Shown piece after piece: positions 16,708 to 24,446 of a DNA stretch of 52,738 bases. The notes beneath the pieces are model-generated. The model saw nothing but the letters and a program-made list of their open reading frames with translations. It ran no database searches and was not told the origin of the DNA. The DNA lies in the NCBI GenBank assembly GCA_946619755.1, contig CAMOMI010000003.1, positions 1 through 52,738 of the forward strand, written 5' to 3'. Each line of letters begins with the position of its first letter. Position 1 is the first letter of the stretch. The stretch is from an uncultured Clostridia bacterium (lineage in GTDB: Bacteria > Bacillota_I > Bacilli_A > RF39 > UBA660). A program made the position numbers and the translations under genes.

Positions 16708-17001
16708 ATGGACAAGGTTAAAGAAATGGAAGCTAGTTTTAATCATGGTATTACTCTGGCTGAGAGAAAAAACGTTGTTGTTACAGGGGTAAAAAAAATA
16801 GAAAGTTTTGATAGTGAAGAGTTTTTAATGGATACGACATTGGGCTTTTTACATATTAAAGGAAGTGATCTTGAAATAATTAAATTAGACACTTATCAAG
16901 GTAATGTATCAATTAAGGGTAAGATTGATAGTTTAACCTATATGGATGGTGGTCTTACAAAAAGTAAAGAAGAATCATTTTTAGGTAAGTTGTTTAAGTA
17001 A
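16708..17001 (+). CDS. yabP: Sporulation protein YabP
   Basis: YabP is a small mother-cell protein related to YqfC and is needed for normal spore formation. The 97-residue protein has the family core: VVVTGVKKIESFDSEEFLMDT (about 24-44), LGFLHIKGSDLEI, LDTYQGNVSIKGKIDSLTY and a FLGKLFK C-terminus, which is almost identical to the family ending. It is coupled to yabQ by a one-base overlap. The yabP-yabQ-divIC order is conserved with Bacillus. Confidence 0.92.
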   Translation: MDKVKEMEASFNHGITLAERKNVVVTGVKKIESFDSEEFLMDTTLGFLHIKGSDLEIIKLDTYQGNVSIKGKIDSLTYMDGGLTKSKEESFLGKLFK

Positions 17002-17282
17002 TGAGACTTAATATACAGATATTTTCCTTGATTTTTTCATTGTTATTTGGCCTTTTGTTTTATTTTTTGCTAGATATTTTTAATGTATATAGTAAAAAAA
17101 TACAAATTGTATTAAAAATTATTTTTTCACTATTGTTCTGTTTGCTTATGGCTATTATATATTTTTGTGGGCTTTTATATATAAATAATGGATATTTACA
17201 TTTTTATTTCTTCGTTTTTATAATGGTTGGTTATTTATTTGGTTATTTTATAAAAAACTATTGGTTTACACATATCAAATAA
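17001..17282 (+). CDS. yabQ: Spore cortex biosynthesis protein YabQ
   Basis: YabQ is a mother-cell membrane protein required for cortex peptidoglycan formation. This 93-residue product is almost wholly hydrophobic, with about three membrane spans (near residues 5-27, 35-58, 66-85). The early region (IQIFSLIFSLLFGLLFYFLLDIF) resembles the conserved YabQ N-terminus, including the GLLxGxLxDxxR-like pattern. It is shorter than the B. subtilis protein (about 210 residues). The call rests on composition, size and the conserved position between yabP and divIC. Confidence 0.8.
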   Translation: MRLNIQIFSLIFSLLFGLLFYFLLDIFNVYSKKIQIVLKIIFSLLFCLLMAIIYFCGLLYINNGYLHFYFFVFIMVGYLFGYFIKNYWFTHIK

Positions 17283-17308
17283 AATAGTTAAATTTAAATT
17301 GATTTACG

Positions 17309-17337
17309 TTGTGATTATTAAATTACTATGATATAAT
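17309..17337 (+). promoter_or_regulatory. Probable promoter of divIC
   Basis: TTGTGA at 17309-17314, 17 bases, and TATAAT at 17332-17337. Confidence 0.55.
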
Positions 17338-17372
17338 GTGTTTGTATATTAGAAAGATAGGCGGTGATACAG

Positions 17373-17672
17373 ATGGGTAAGAAAAAGAAAAAAGCATCTA
17401 AGCATAAGATTAGGTTATTCTTGGCTTTTGTTGTTTTTGGAAGTATTACAGCTGTCTTAGGTTATAATTTGTATACTAATGTAATGAGTATTAATAGGAT
17501 GCAAGTTGAGAAACGTGAATTAAAAACAAAGATTGCTTCTTTAGAGGAAGAAAAAAAAGTATTGGAATCAGATATTAAAAAGTTAGAAGATTCTGATTAT
17601 ATAGCTAAGTATGTTAGAGAAAAGTATTTTTATTCTAAAGATGGTGAATTAATACTTAGAATGGATGATTAA
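17373..17672 (+). CDS. divIC: Septum formation initiator DivIC (FtsB family)
   Basis: DivIC is a single-span membrane protein that forms the divisome bridging complex with FtsL and DivIB. The 99-residue product has a Lys-rich cytoplasmic start (GKKKKKASKHK), one membrane segment (about 15-34) and a coiled coil (about 40-75). The ending YIAKYVREKYFYSKDGELIL is characteristic of DivIC/FtsB. The GTG at 17364 is part of the RBS AGGCGGTGA, so the ATG at 17373 was used. It is convergent with ftsH. Confidence 0.92.
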   Translation: MGKKKKKASKHKIRLFLAFVVFGSITAVLGYNLYTNVMSINRMQVEKRELKTKIASLEEEKKVLESDIKKLEDSDYIAKYVREKYFYSKDGELILRMDD

Positions 17673-17702
17673 AAAAGTGATGAATTATTCATCACTTTTT
17701 TC
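17671..17702. terminator. Bidirectional terminator between divIC and ftsH
   Basis: Perfect 13-base arms (AAAAAGTGATGAA and TTCATCACTTTTT) around TTA. A-runs and T-runs on the two sides allow termination in both directions. Confidence 0.85.
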
Positions 17703-19628
17703 TTTCTTTTTAGAAGTTTTTTCAGTCTTTTCTTCTTTTTTATCATTTTTATCTTTTAGTTCTTCTGGAATATTATCATCTTTATATTCGTCATGCTTAA
17801 CGATGCGTCCATTTTCTACTAAAGAATCAATTTCTTCTTTAGTAATTGTTTCTTCTTCAAGTAATGTTTCTGCAATTAATTTTAGTAGGTTTTTATTTTC
17901 CTTAATAATTTTTTTAGCTTTTTCATAGCACTCATTAATAATGGCACGCATTGCTTCATCAATTTCATTTGCGACAATTTCTGAGAAGTTTTTATTTTTA
18001 TTATAATCTCTACCTAAGAAAGTATTTTCAGAAGGTTCTTCATACATAATTGGGCCTAATGAGCTCATACCGAATTCTGTTACCATTCTTCTGGCAATGT
18101 TAGTTGCTTTTTTGAAGTCATCTTGAGCACCTGTTGTTACTTCTCCAAATGTTAATTCTTCTGCGACACGACCACCAAGTAAACCACAAATAGATTCTAG
18201 TAATTCATTTTGAGTGTAATTGAAGGTATCTTCCTTTGGCGTCATCATTGTGTAACCACCAGCATGACCTCTTGGAATAATAGTTATCTTTTGAACTTCT
18301 TTTGCTCCATCTAGCTTAATGCCCATTACAGCGTGTCCGGCTTCATGGTAAGCAACTAATTTCTTTTCTTTGTCAGTATACTTTCTTGTAACTTTAGCAG
18401 GTCCCATTAGTACTCTGTCGGTAGCTTCATCGATTTCTGACATCGTAATGGCTTTTTTATCTCTTCTTACGGTTAGTAGGGCTGCTTCATTTAATAAGTT
18501 TTCTAGATCTGCTCCAGAAAAACCTGGAGTTCTTTTCGCTAAATTATCTAGAGTAACTGATTTATCTAATATTTTATTTTTGGCATGTACTGCAAGTATT
18601 TCTCGTCTTGCTTGTTTATCTGGAAGAGATACGGTTACTTGTCTATCAAATCTTCCTGGTCTAAGTAGGGCAGGGTCTAGAACATCTGGTCTATTTGTAG
18701 CTGCTATAATGATTATGCCTTCGTTTGCTCCAAATCCATCCATTTCAGTTAGTAATTGATTTAATGTTTGCTCTCTTTCATCGTGTCCGCCACCAAGACC
18801 TGCACCTCTTTGACGTCCAACGGCATCAATTTCATCAATAAATATTAAGCATGGTGCATTCATTTTTGCTTGTTTAAACATGTCTCTAACACGAGCTGCA
18901 CCAATACCTACGAATAGTTCAACAAAATCTGATCCACTAATGTAATAAAATGGTACTTTTGCTTCTCCAGCTACTGCTCTTGCTAATAATGTTTTTCCTG
19001 TTCCTGGAGGACCTACAAGTAAAATACCTTTTGGAATTCTAGCTCCCATACTTTGGAATTTTTTTGGATTTTTTAAAAAATCAATTAATTCTTGAACTTC
19101 TTGTTTTTCTTCAGTTAATCCAGCTACATCTTTGAAAGTAGCTGTTTTTTCTCCATCTACTAAAACGGCTTTGCTTCTTCCAAAATCAATTGATTTGCCA
19201 TTTGAACCAAGTTGTCTTGTAAATAACCAAATCATAGCTCCACCAAGAATAATTATTGGAATATATTCCATGGCAAGCATTAGAATTGATGATGTTTCTG
19301 GATCTTTTTCAATTTCTAGTTTAAAATCTTGTTCATCTCTAGCGGTTACTATTTTTTTCATAAACTCTTCTGATACTGGAAGGTATAAAGCAAAACTTTC
19401 ATTTTCTTTATAATCACTTAATTTACCTGTAACCTCGTAGTTTTCTGACCTTACTTTGGTAACTATTTTTAATTCAGTAATTTTACTTTCATTTAAGTCT
19501 TTAATAAAGTCACTCGCTGTAAGTTCGTGGACAACCTTTCTATTTAAGTTAACAATTACCATACATCCTATTATAAAGAATAATAATAAGACAAATGGTA
19601 ACATACTATTAGTAGCTTTTTTCTTCAT
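17685..19628 (-). CDS. ftsH: ATP-dependent zinc metalloprotease FtsH
   Basis: FtsH is a membrane-anchored AAA+ protease that degrades unneeded or damaged membrane and regulatory proteins. The 647-residue product has two N-terminal membrane spans (about 8-25 and 115-135) and Walker A GPPGTGKT (about 205). It also has [13 protein letters not shown], the arginine-finger region RPGRFDRQ and the zinc-protease motif HEAGH (about 427). A Lys/Glu-rich tail ends the protein. Its first 20 bases overlap the end of tilS. hprT, usually between the two, is absent. Confidence 0.97.
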   Translation of the reverse strand: MKKKATNSMLPFVLLLFFIIGCMVIVNLNRKVVHELTASDFIKDLNESKITELKIVTKVRSENYEVTGKLSDYKENESFALYLPVSEEFMKKIVTARDEQDFKLEIEKDPETSSILMLAMEYIPIIILGGAMIWLFTRQLGSNGKSIDFGRSKAVLVDGEKTATFKDVAGLTEEKQEVQELIDFLKNPKKFQSMGARIPKGILLVGPPGTGKTLLARAVAGEAKVPFYYISGSDFVELFVGIGAARVRDMFKQAKMNAPCLIFIDEIDAVGRQRGAGLGGGHDEREQTLNQLLTEMDGFGANEGIIIIAATNRPDVLDPALLRPGRFDRQVTVSLPDKQARREILAVHAKNKILDKSVTLDNLAKRTPGFSGADLENLLNEAALLTVRRDKKAITMSEIDEATDRVLMGPAKVTRKYTDKEKKLVAYHEAGHAVMGIKLDGAKEVQKITIIPRGHAGGYTMMTPKEDTFNYTQNELLESICGLLGGRVAEELTFGEVTTGAQDDFKKATNIARRMVTEFGMSSLGPIMYEEPSENTFLGRDYNKNKNFSEIVANEIDEAMRAIINECYEKAKKIIKENKNLLKLIAETLLEEETITKEEIDSLVENGRIVKHDEYKDDNIPEELKDKNDKKEEKTEKTSKKKEKSDE

Positions 19629-20952
19629 TTTGTTCCTCGCTTTCTTTATAACTATTTAGTATTATATCATAGTTTTCACTTTTTTTAACATTATATTTAG
19701 ATTTTTTAATATTTGGAATCCATAAAATATTGTCTTCTGCATCAACTAATATTGGATAGCTGTCTCGTTTATTTAACGGAATCTTGGCATCAATAAAAAC
19801 ATCTTTTATTTTTTTAGTACCATTCATATTATACAAAGAAATAATGTCACCTTTTTTTCTGTTTCTTAAATATAGTGGAAGCTTTATATTATTAGAATTT
19901 AGTAAGCATACATTATTACTATTTTTGTCTATTTTTGATACTTTTTTAATAATAATGTCATTAATTTTACAATAATCTTTAAATTCTACTTTATAATCTT
20001 TACAATTATGATTATTTTTTTCAATATATATATAATTATATGCTTTTCTTGCAATAAAATCTTCTTTTAAATTTATTATAGCATTTGGTTTATTACTATT
20101 AGATAGTTTAATAATACTATCAATGTGTCTGTCTTTAATAATGTTAGCTCTATTATCATAAAGGTTGCTTAATAGATTAAAAATAATTTGTTTTTTTATA
20201 AATAATGATTCGCTATTAAATATATTTAAATTAATAGTATTATTTTGATAGTTATCTTTAATTTTGTTTTGGCATACTTCTTCAACATAATTATAGTATG
20301 ATTGTAGTTCTTCAGAATATTTTAATATTTTTAAATGAATTAGAGAATCTTCCTCTTTTAGCACTGGAAGGATATTTTTACGAATTCGATTTCTTGTATA
20401 TTTTGTGTCTTCGTTTGTGTTATCAATATAATATTTAATATTCTTTTCTTTGTTGTATACTATAATATCTTTTTTTGTTAAATACAAAAGTGGTCTTACA
20501 ATAGTATAATCTTTTTGTTTTGAATAGATTTTGATTCCTGCATACCCTTCAAGATTACTTCCTCTAATCATTTTCATAAGAACTGTTTCAATTAAATCAT
20601 CACCATGATGGGCAAGCAATAGAGTATGCGAATGATATTTTTTTAGTATTTTTTCATAGAAGTCATATCTTTTTTTTCTGGCTTCGTTTTCAAAGTTGGT
20701 TTCCTTATATGAATCTATTTTCATACTTTCAAAAATAATATGTTCATCTTTACAATATTGTTTTAAATATTTTTGTTCTTTATCACTGTTTGTTCTGACG
20801 TTATGATTAATATGTGCGCAAACAATTAATTTATTGGTATTATTTATTAACATATGGAGTAATGCCATAGAGTCTGGACCGGAAGAGACACCAATGACAA
20901 GATATTCATCTTTAGTGTTATTTAATTCTTTGATAATATCAATATGATTCAT
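19609..20952 (-). CDS. tilS: tRNA(Ile)-lysidine synthetase TilS
   Basis: TilS attaches lysine to C34 of tRNA-Ile(CAU) so that it reads AUA codons, which are abundant in this AT-rich genome. The 447-residue protein has the PP-loop SSGPDS (residues 23-28) with MALLHML, HINHNVR, LAHHGDDLIET (about 115-125), RNRIRKNILP and the C-terminal domain LPLYLRNRKKGDII. RBS GGAGGTG. It forms a two-gene unit with ftsH. The catalytic motif sequence reads SSGPDS where most enzymes have SGGxDS. Confidence 0.94.
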   Translation of the reverse strand: MNHIDIIKELNNTKDEYLVIGVSSGPDSMALLHMLINNTNKLIVCAHINHNVRTNSDKEQKYLKQYCKDEHIIFESMKIDSYKETNFENEARKKRYDFYEKILKKYHSHTLLLAHHGDDLIETVLMKMIRGSNLEGYAGIKIYSKQKDYTIVRPLLYLTKKDIIVYNKEKNIKYYIDNTNEDTKYTRNRIRKNILPVLKEEDSLIHLKILKYSEELQSYYNYVEEVCQNKIKDNYQNNTINLNIFNSESLFIKKQIIFNLLSNLYDNRANIIKDRHIDSIIKLSNSNKPNAIINLKEDFIARKAYNYIYIEKNNHNCKDYKVEFKDYCKINDIIIKKVSKIDKNSNNVCLLNSNNIKLPLYLRNRKKGDIISLYNMNGTKKIKDVFIDAKIPLNKRDSYPILVDAEDNILWIPNIKKSKYNVKKSENYDIILNSYKESEEQNEEKSY

Positions 20953-21015
20953 TTTACACCTCCAACTCGTTATGTATTATAGCAAATAATTATTGTTAAG
21001 TAAATAATAGTCATA

Positions 21016-21041
21016 ATAAAAACGCATAATTAAATGCGTCT
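21016..21041 (-). terminator. Terminator of the RelB-like three-gene unit
   Basis: On the minus strand, ACGCAT and ATGCGT arms around TTAATT are followed by TTTTTATT. It lies between the 144-residue gene and tilS, so it closes the upstream unit. Confidence 0.7.
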
Positions 21042-21094
21042 TTATTAAAATCCTTTTATTCTTTTTGTTCCAATTTATTCTTAATTTTGTAATT

Positions 21095-21529
21095 TTATTT
21101 TCTTCTTCTTGTTTCAGCAAATGGTGTAATTGGCATTTTATAAATATGCTCTTTTTCATTTTCTTTATGGTATTCACTATTTATATAGTTAATTATTGCC
21201 TCTTTTTTAATTGTTAATAATATACTTTTGTTTTTAGTTTCAGCAATTTCAAAACCATCATCAATTAATCTTTTTATAATGATTTCTTTTTCATTTTCAT
21301 TCATTTTAATATTTTTTTCATTTAAACCATTATCATCATAATAAAATAATGTATAATTATCGCATGTTTGTTTTTGTAGCCAGAAATATACTCCTATTTT
21401 ATTATTGCTTTTTCTAAATTGTATTAATGTATTAATCCAAAATGTATGATATAATTCATCAATATCTTTATTATTATTTGCAATTTCTTTTTTCATTTTT
21501 ATTAATTGTTTTGTCATATTTTCTGTCAT
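21095..21529 (-). CDS. Uncharacterised protein of a RelB-linked unit (144 aa)
   Basis: I do not recognise this 144-residue soluble protein. It has a helical N-terminus (MTENMTKQLIKMKKEIANNNKDIDELYHTF), then a beta-rich middle with aromatic residues (IGVYFWLQKQTC, YTLFYYDDNG). Another helix follows (ENEKEIIIKRLIDDGFEI), and the tail is basic and ends TPFAETRRRK. The start codon overlaps the stop of the 50-residue gene upstream (ATGA), which indicates translational coupling. It closes a three-gene unit whose first gene is a RelB/DinJ-like antitoxin. A toxin role would be a guess; no RelE/YafQ motif was seen. Confidence 0.75.
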   Translation of the reverse strand: MTENMTKQLIKMKKEIANNNKDIDELYHTFWINTLIQFRKSNNKIGVYFWLQKQTCDNYTLFYYDDNGLNEKNIKMNENEKEIIIKRLIDDGFEIAETKNKSILLTIKKEAIINYINSEYHKENEKEHIYKMPITPFAETRRRK

Positions 21530-21678
21530 ATTAATCTTCCTTTTTTCTTTAATATTATTAATCTAAATGGTAAAAAAATTACTTTAATACAGTATGTAAT
21601 CATATTAATTCCAAGTTTGTATGTAAGATTAATACTATTAATTATATCGTTAATGAATTTAATACTTAAATATATCAT
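21526..21678 (-). CDS. Small hydrophobic/basic protein (50 aa), unknown
   Basis: A 50-codon frame runs from an ATG at 21678 to a TGA whose T and G are shared with the next gene's ATG. The minus strand carries AAAAAGGGGT just upstream as a possible RBS. The product is rich in Ile and Leu (MIYLSIKFINDIINSIN ... IKVIFLPFRLIILKKKGRLI), with one hydrophobic or amphipathic stretch (about residues 25-43) and a KKKGR end. No family was recognised. Coupling on both sides (22 bases after relB, overlap with the 144-residue gene) argues that it is real. It could be a membrane-active peptide, but that is inference. Confidence 0.5.
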   Translation of the reverse strand: MIYLSIKFINDIINSINLTYKLGINMITYCIKVIFLPFRLIILKKKGRLI

Positions 21679-21700
21679 TTTTACCCCTTTTTATTACTTT

Positions 21701-21985
21701 TTAATTATTATTTATGAAATCTACTAAATTTGGCATTGTTGTAATATTGTAGTTATTCACACTTTTTTCTTTAATTGTTTCGTTAATATTTGTTTTGTTT
21801 GTTGTATATTCATTTGCTGTCGGATTTTTTACTTCGAAAGGTAAACCATTAGTGTATAACAATTGTTTAATAGCCATATTAACATAGGTACTCATATTTA
21901 AACCAAGACTTTTTAAGATATCGTTGGCCATTTCTTTATCTTGCGAATCTACTTGAACACTAATAGCACTAGTAATATTTTCCAT
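21701..21985 (-). CDS. RelB/DinJ family antitoxin-like protein
   Basis: A 94-residue ribbon-helix-helix protein of the RelB/DinJ family, which normally binds its own promoter and neutralises a RelE/YafQ-type ribosome-dependent RNase. The N-terminal half (ISVQVDSQDKEMANDILKSL, then GLNMSTYVNMAIKQLL and GLPFEVK) is a clear match to the DinJ pattern. The second half (about residues 57-94) is Asn/Thr-rich and unlike DinJ's usual short tail. No RelE/YafQ gene follows; instead there are a 50-residue and a 144-residue gene of unknown function. A consensus promoter lies just upstream. Confidence 0.85.
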   Translation of the reverse strand: MENITSAISVQVDSQDKEMANDILKSLGLNMSTYVNMAIKQLLYTNGLPFEVKNPTANEYTTNKTNINETIKEKSVNNYNITTMPNLVDFINNN

Positions 21986-22009
21986 AATTCCTCCGTTTCT
22001 TGGCCGATT

Positions 22010-22038
22010 ATTTTAGCATACTAATTAAAAAATGTCAA
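22010..22038 (-). promoter_or_regulatory. Promoter of the RelB-like unit
   Basis: On the minus strand, TTGACA (22038-22033), 17 bases, then TAAAAT (22015-22010). It is near consensus and about 25 bases before the RelB-like start. Confidence 0.75.
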
Positions 22039-22247
22039 ATAATTTGGTATTTTACATATAGATTATATTATTTTATATGTCTAATATAATATTTTAAGAG
22101 GTTATAATATTATTTTATAATAAAAAATTGATTTGGTCTTTTCAACTTTATTTTTTTTTGATAAAATATATTATGAATATGTATGACGAATATTAAAATG
22201 AATGGTGGTTCTGTCATTTATAAATATACTAGATGAGGTGAAGTAAC

Positions 22248-23063
22248 ATGGGTAAAATTATTGCAATAGTTAATCAAAAAGGTGGCGTTGGAAAGACGAC
22301 AACTAGTATTAATTTATCTGCATCTTTGGGAGTGCTTGGTAAAAAAGTATTAATGGTTGATTTAGATCCTCAAGGAAATGCCACAACTGGTGTAGGTATA
22401 GATAAACGAAATATTGGAAGTAGTGTCTACGAAGTATTGACAATGAAATCATCAATTGAAAATGCAATTGTTAGAACAAAAAATGTTAATTTGAGTATTA
22501 TTCCCGCATATCTTAATTTGGCAGGTGCTAATATGGAACTTATTGAACTTGAGCGTAGATATAAAGGTACCGAAACAAATTTTAATAGAATTATGCGTCT
22601 TAAGGATGAATTATATAAGGTAAAGGATAAATATGATTATATTTTAATTGATTGTCCTCCTTCGTTGGAATTACTTACAACAAATGCTTTAGCAGCAGCT
22701 GATTCAGTGCTTATTCCTGTACAGTGTGAATATTATGCCCTTGAAGGTATTATGCAATTAATTAATACAATTATGTTAGCTCAAAGAAAAATAAATCCTA
22801 ATTTAGATATTGAAGGTGTTTTATTAACAATGCTTAGTGTTAATACTAATTTAGGATTAGAAGTTATAAGTAGTATAAAAGAATTTTTTAAGGAAAGAGT
22901 ATATGATACCATTATACCAAGATTAATTAAGTTGGCTGAGGCTCCTAGTCATGGAAAAACTATTTTAGAGTATGATCCAAGAGGTAAGGGTACTAAAGCA
23001 TATCTTAATTTAGCTAAGGAGGTAATAGAGAGAAATGGATCAAAAGAAGAAAGCGTTGGGTAG
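22248..23063 (+). CDS. parA: Chromosome-partitioning ATPase ParA (Soj)
   Basis: ParA/Soj is a nucleoid-binding ATPase that, with ParB, segregates origins and controls DnaA. The 271-residue product has the deviant Walker A KGGVGKTT (residues 11-18), MVDLDPQGNATTG (about 37-49) and the IDCPPSL motif (about 133-139). Its length fits the short chromosomal form without an N-terminal HTH. RBS GAGGTGAAG. parB starts 29 bases before its stop. Only a weak promoter (TTTTCA, 17 bases, TAAAAT at 22162-22167) is visible upstream. Confidence 0.96.
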   Translation: MGKIIAIVNQKGGVGKTTTSINLSASLGVLGKKVLMVDLDPQGNATTGVGIDKRNIGSSVYEVLTMKSSIENAIVRTKNVNLSIIPAYLNLAGANMELIELERRYKGTETNFNRIMRLKDELYKVKDKYDYILIDCPPSLELLTTNALAAADSVLIPVQCEYYALEGIMQLINTIMLAQRKINPNLDIEGVLLTMLSVNTNLGLEVISSIKEFFKERVYDTIIPRLIKLAEAPSHGKTILEYDPRGKGTKAYLNLAKEVIERNGSKEESVG

Positions 23064-23916
23064 AGGATTAGAACAATTATTTGATAGTGAGGTACTAGAT
23101 TTTAATTCATTTGAATCAAGTATATTAGATTCGGCAGATGAATCTGATATTCAAGAGATACCTCTATCAGAAATTAGAAGTAATCCATATCAACCAAGAA
23201 AAACTTTTAATGAAGAAGCTTTGAAAGAATTAGCGGAGTCAATTAAAAATTATGGAGTGTTTCAACCCATTATTGTTAAGAAAAGTTTAAAAGGCTATGA
23301 TTTGATAGCTGGAGAACGTCGTGTTAGGGCGTCTAAATTAGCTGGTTTAGATAAAATTCCTGCAATTATTAAAGATTTTTCTGATGAACTAATGAGAGAA
23401 ATTGCTTTACTTGAGAACCTTCAAAGAGAAAATTTAACTGCTATTGAATTAGCTTGGGCATATAAAGGTATAATTGACAGCTTACACATAACTCAGGATG
23501 AACTTGCGAGTAAAATAGGTAAGAGCAGAAGTAGTATTACTAATATCTTAGGCTTATTAAATTTGCCTACATCTGTTCAGAATATGGTGCTTGATGGTAA
23601 AATTTCTATGGGGCATGCTAGAGAGTTAAGTAAACTTGACGATACAGATAAGATTCGCGAATATGCTAAGAAAATTGTTGAAGATAATCTTTCTGTTAGA
23701 GAACTTGAAGAATTAAGTAAAAGTACAGATGTTAAGAGGAAAAATCCAATTACGAGAACAAATAATCAAAACAATGAATTTGTTTATTTAGAAAAAGCAT
23801 TAAGTGAATATTTTGGTACTAAAGTAAAAGTTCATGGAAAAAAAGTAGAAATTAATTTTACTAATACTGATGATTTGGATAGGTTACTAAGTTTGATGAA
23901 TATTAAAATTAATTAG
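23035..23916 (+). CDS. parB: Chromosome-partitioning protein ParB (Spo0J)
   Basis: ParB loads at parS sites as a CTP-dependent sliding clamp and recruits condensin. The 293-residue protein has the N-terminal ALGRGLEQLF box (about 6-15). The CTPase/ParB core follows (IPLSEIRSNPYQPRKTF about 42-58, then LIAGERRVRASKLAG), then ALLENLQRENLTAIELA and an HTH (TQDELASKIGKSRSSITNIL). A dimerisation tail ends at about residue 293. The start inside parA with RBS AAGGAGG was chosen. No parS-like palindrome was seen in this window. Confidence 0.96.
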   Translation: MDQKKKALGRGLEQLFDSEVLDFNSFESSILDSADESDIQEIPLSEIRSNPYQPRKTFNEEALKELAESIKNYGVFQPIIVKKSLKGYDLIAGERRVRASKLAGLDKIPAIIKDFSDELMREIALLENLQRENLTAIELAWAYKGIIDSLHITQDELASKIGKSRSSITNILGLLNLPTSVQNMVLDGKISMGHARELSKLDDTDKIREYAKKIVEDNLSVRELEELSKSTDVKRKNPITRTNNQNNEFVYLEKALSEYFGTKVKVHGKKVEINFTNTDDLDRLLSLMNIKIN

Positions 23917-23938
23917 AGCATTTTATTGCTCTTTTTTA
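23915..23938 (+). terminator. Terminator after parB
   Basis: AGAGCA and TGCTCT arms around TTTTAT, followed by TTTTTATT. It starts at the stop codon. Confidence 0.8.
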
Positions 23939-24077
23939 TTTAATAATTTTAATATAGGGCATTAAATAGGTATTTTTAGGGTTGATTTATTTAAAATAAT
24001 ATTTTATGTGGTAGAATAGTCTTTGGTAATTTACTCTAGTTGCATAAAATATGTCGAAAATTGTGGTTTAAATTTTA

Positions 24078-24106
24078 TTGCAGAGTTAATTATCATCTAT
24101 TATAAT
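24078..24106 (+). promoter_or_regulatory. Promoter of the cold-shock gene
   Basis: TTGCAG at 24078-24083, 17 bases, and TATAAT at 24101-24106, about 32 bases before the RBS. The wider 23939-24144 gap holds a second weaker TAGAAT (about 24011) and nothing else recognisable. Confidence 0.65.
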
Positions 24107-24144
24107 TAAGTTGTAAGTGATTACTAGATTGTGAGGTGTAAGAG

Positions 24145-24360
24145 ATGTTTGGAAACGTAAAGTGGTTTAACAATGAAAAGGGTTATGGCTTTATTGACTA
24201 TGCAGAAAATGAAGATATTTTTGTTCATTATTCTGCTATTAAACAAGATGGTTATAAGACTTTATCAGAAGGCCAAAGAGTAGAATTCGATCTTATTGAA
24301 ACTCCAAAAGGACTTCAAGCAATTAACGTTAGACCATCAGTATCAGAAAAAGTTATGTAG
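24145..24360 (+). CDS. Cold-shock-domain protein (CspA family)
   Basis: A 71-residue single cold-shock domain protein that binds single-stranded RNA/DNA and acts as an RNA chaperone. It has RNP1 (KGYGFIDY, residues about 12-19) and RNP2 (DIFVHYSAI, about 25-33), preceded by [10 protein letters not shown]. The family length is 65-70. RBS GAGGTG. It has its own promoter and terminator, so it is monocistronic. Which Csp paralogue it is cannot be judged. Confidence 0.95.
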   Translation: MFGNVKWFNNEKGYGFIDYAENEDIFVHYSAIKQDGYKTLSEGQRVEFDLIETPKGLQAINVRPSVSEKVM

Positions 24361-24364
24361 TACC

Positions 24365-24397
24365 AATAAGGATTGAACTCTTCAATTCTTATTTTTT
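24365..24397 (+). terminator. Terminator after the cold-shock gene
   Basis: Arms AATAAGGATTGAA and TTCAATTCTTATT (one G-T pair) around CTC, followed by a T run. Confidence 0.8.
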
Positions 24398-24420
24398 ATA
24401 TCAACAGGATTGTTGATATA
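24397..24420. repeat. Perfect 10-base palindrome upstream of the HAD-like gene
   Basis: TATATCAACA and TGTTGATATA are exact inverted copies around GGAT. The 3' arm overlaps a -10-like TATAAT (24417-24422). No T-run follows on the plus strand, so it is less likely to be a terminator. It could be an operator or a 5' hairpin for the following gene. Confidence 0.6.
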
Positions 24421-24446
24421 ATTATGTAGAAAAGGTGATGTTGTTT

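Noticed and set aside
18370..18759. Plus-strand frames antisense to ftsH (also 17665-17928, 19132-19413)
   Set aside because: They lie fully inside ftsH, which is unambiguous, and have no family motifs.
20977..21177. Minus-strand frame of 66 codons downstream of the 144-residue gene
   Set aside because: It overlaps the end of that gene in another frame and runs through the terminator hairpin.
21506..21727. Plus-strand frame of 73 codons opposite the RelB-like unit
   Set aside because: It is opposite the coupled minus-strand genes and is an AT-rich shadow of them.
22198..22236. 12-codon frame just before parA as a leader peptide
   Set aside because: There is no RBS and no attenuator-like structure; too short to support.
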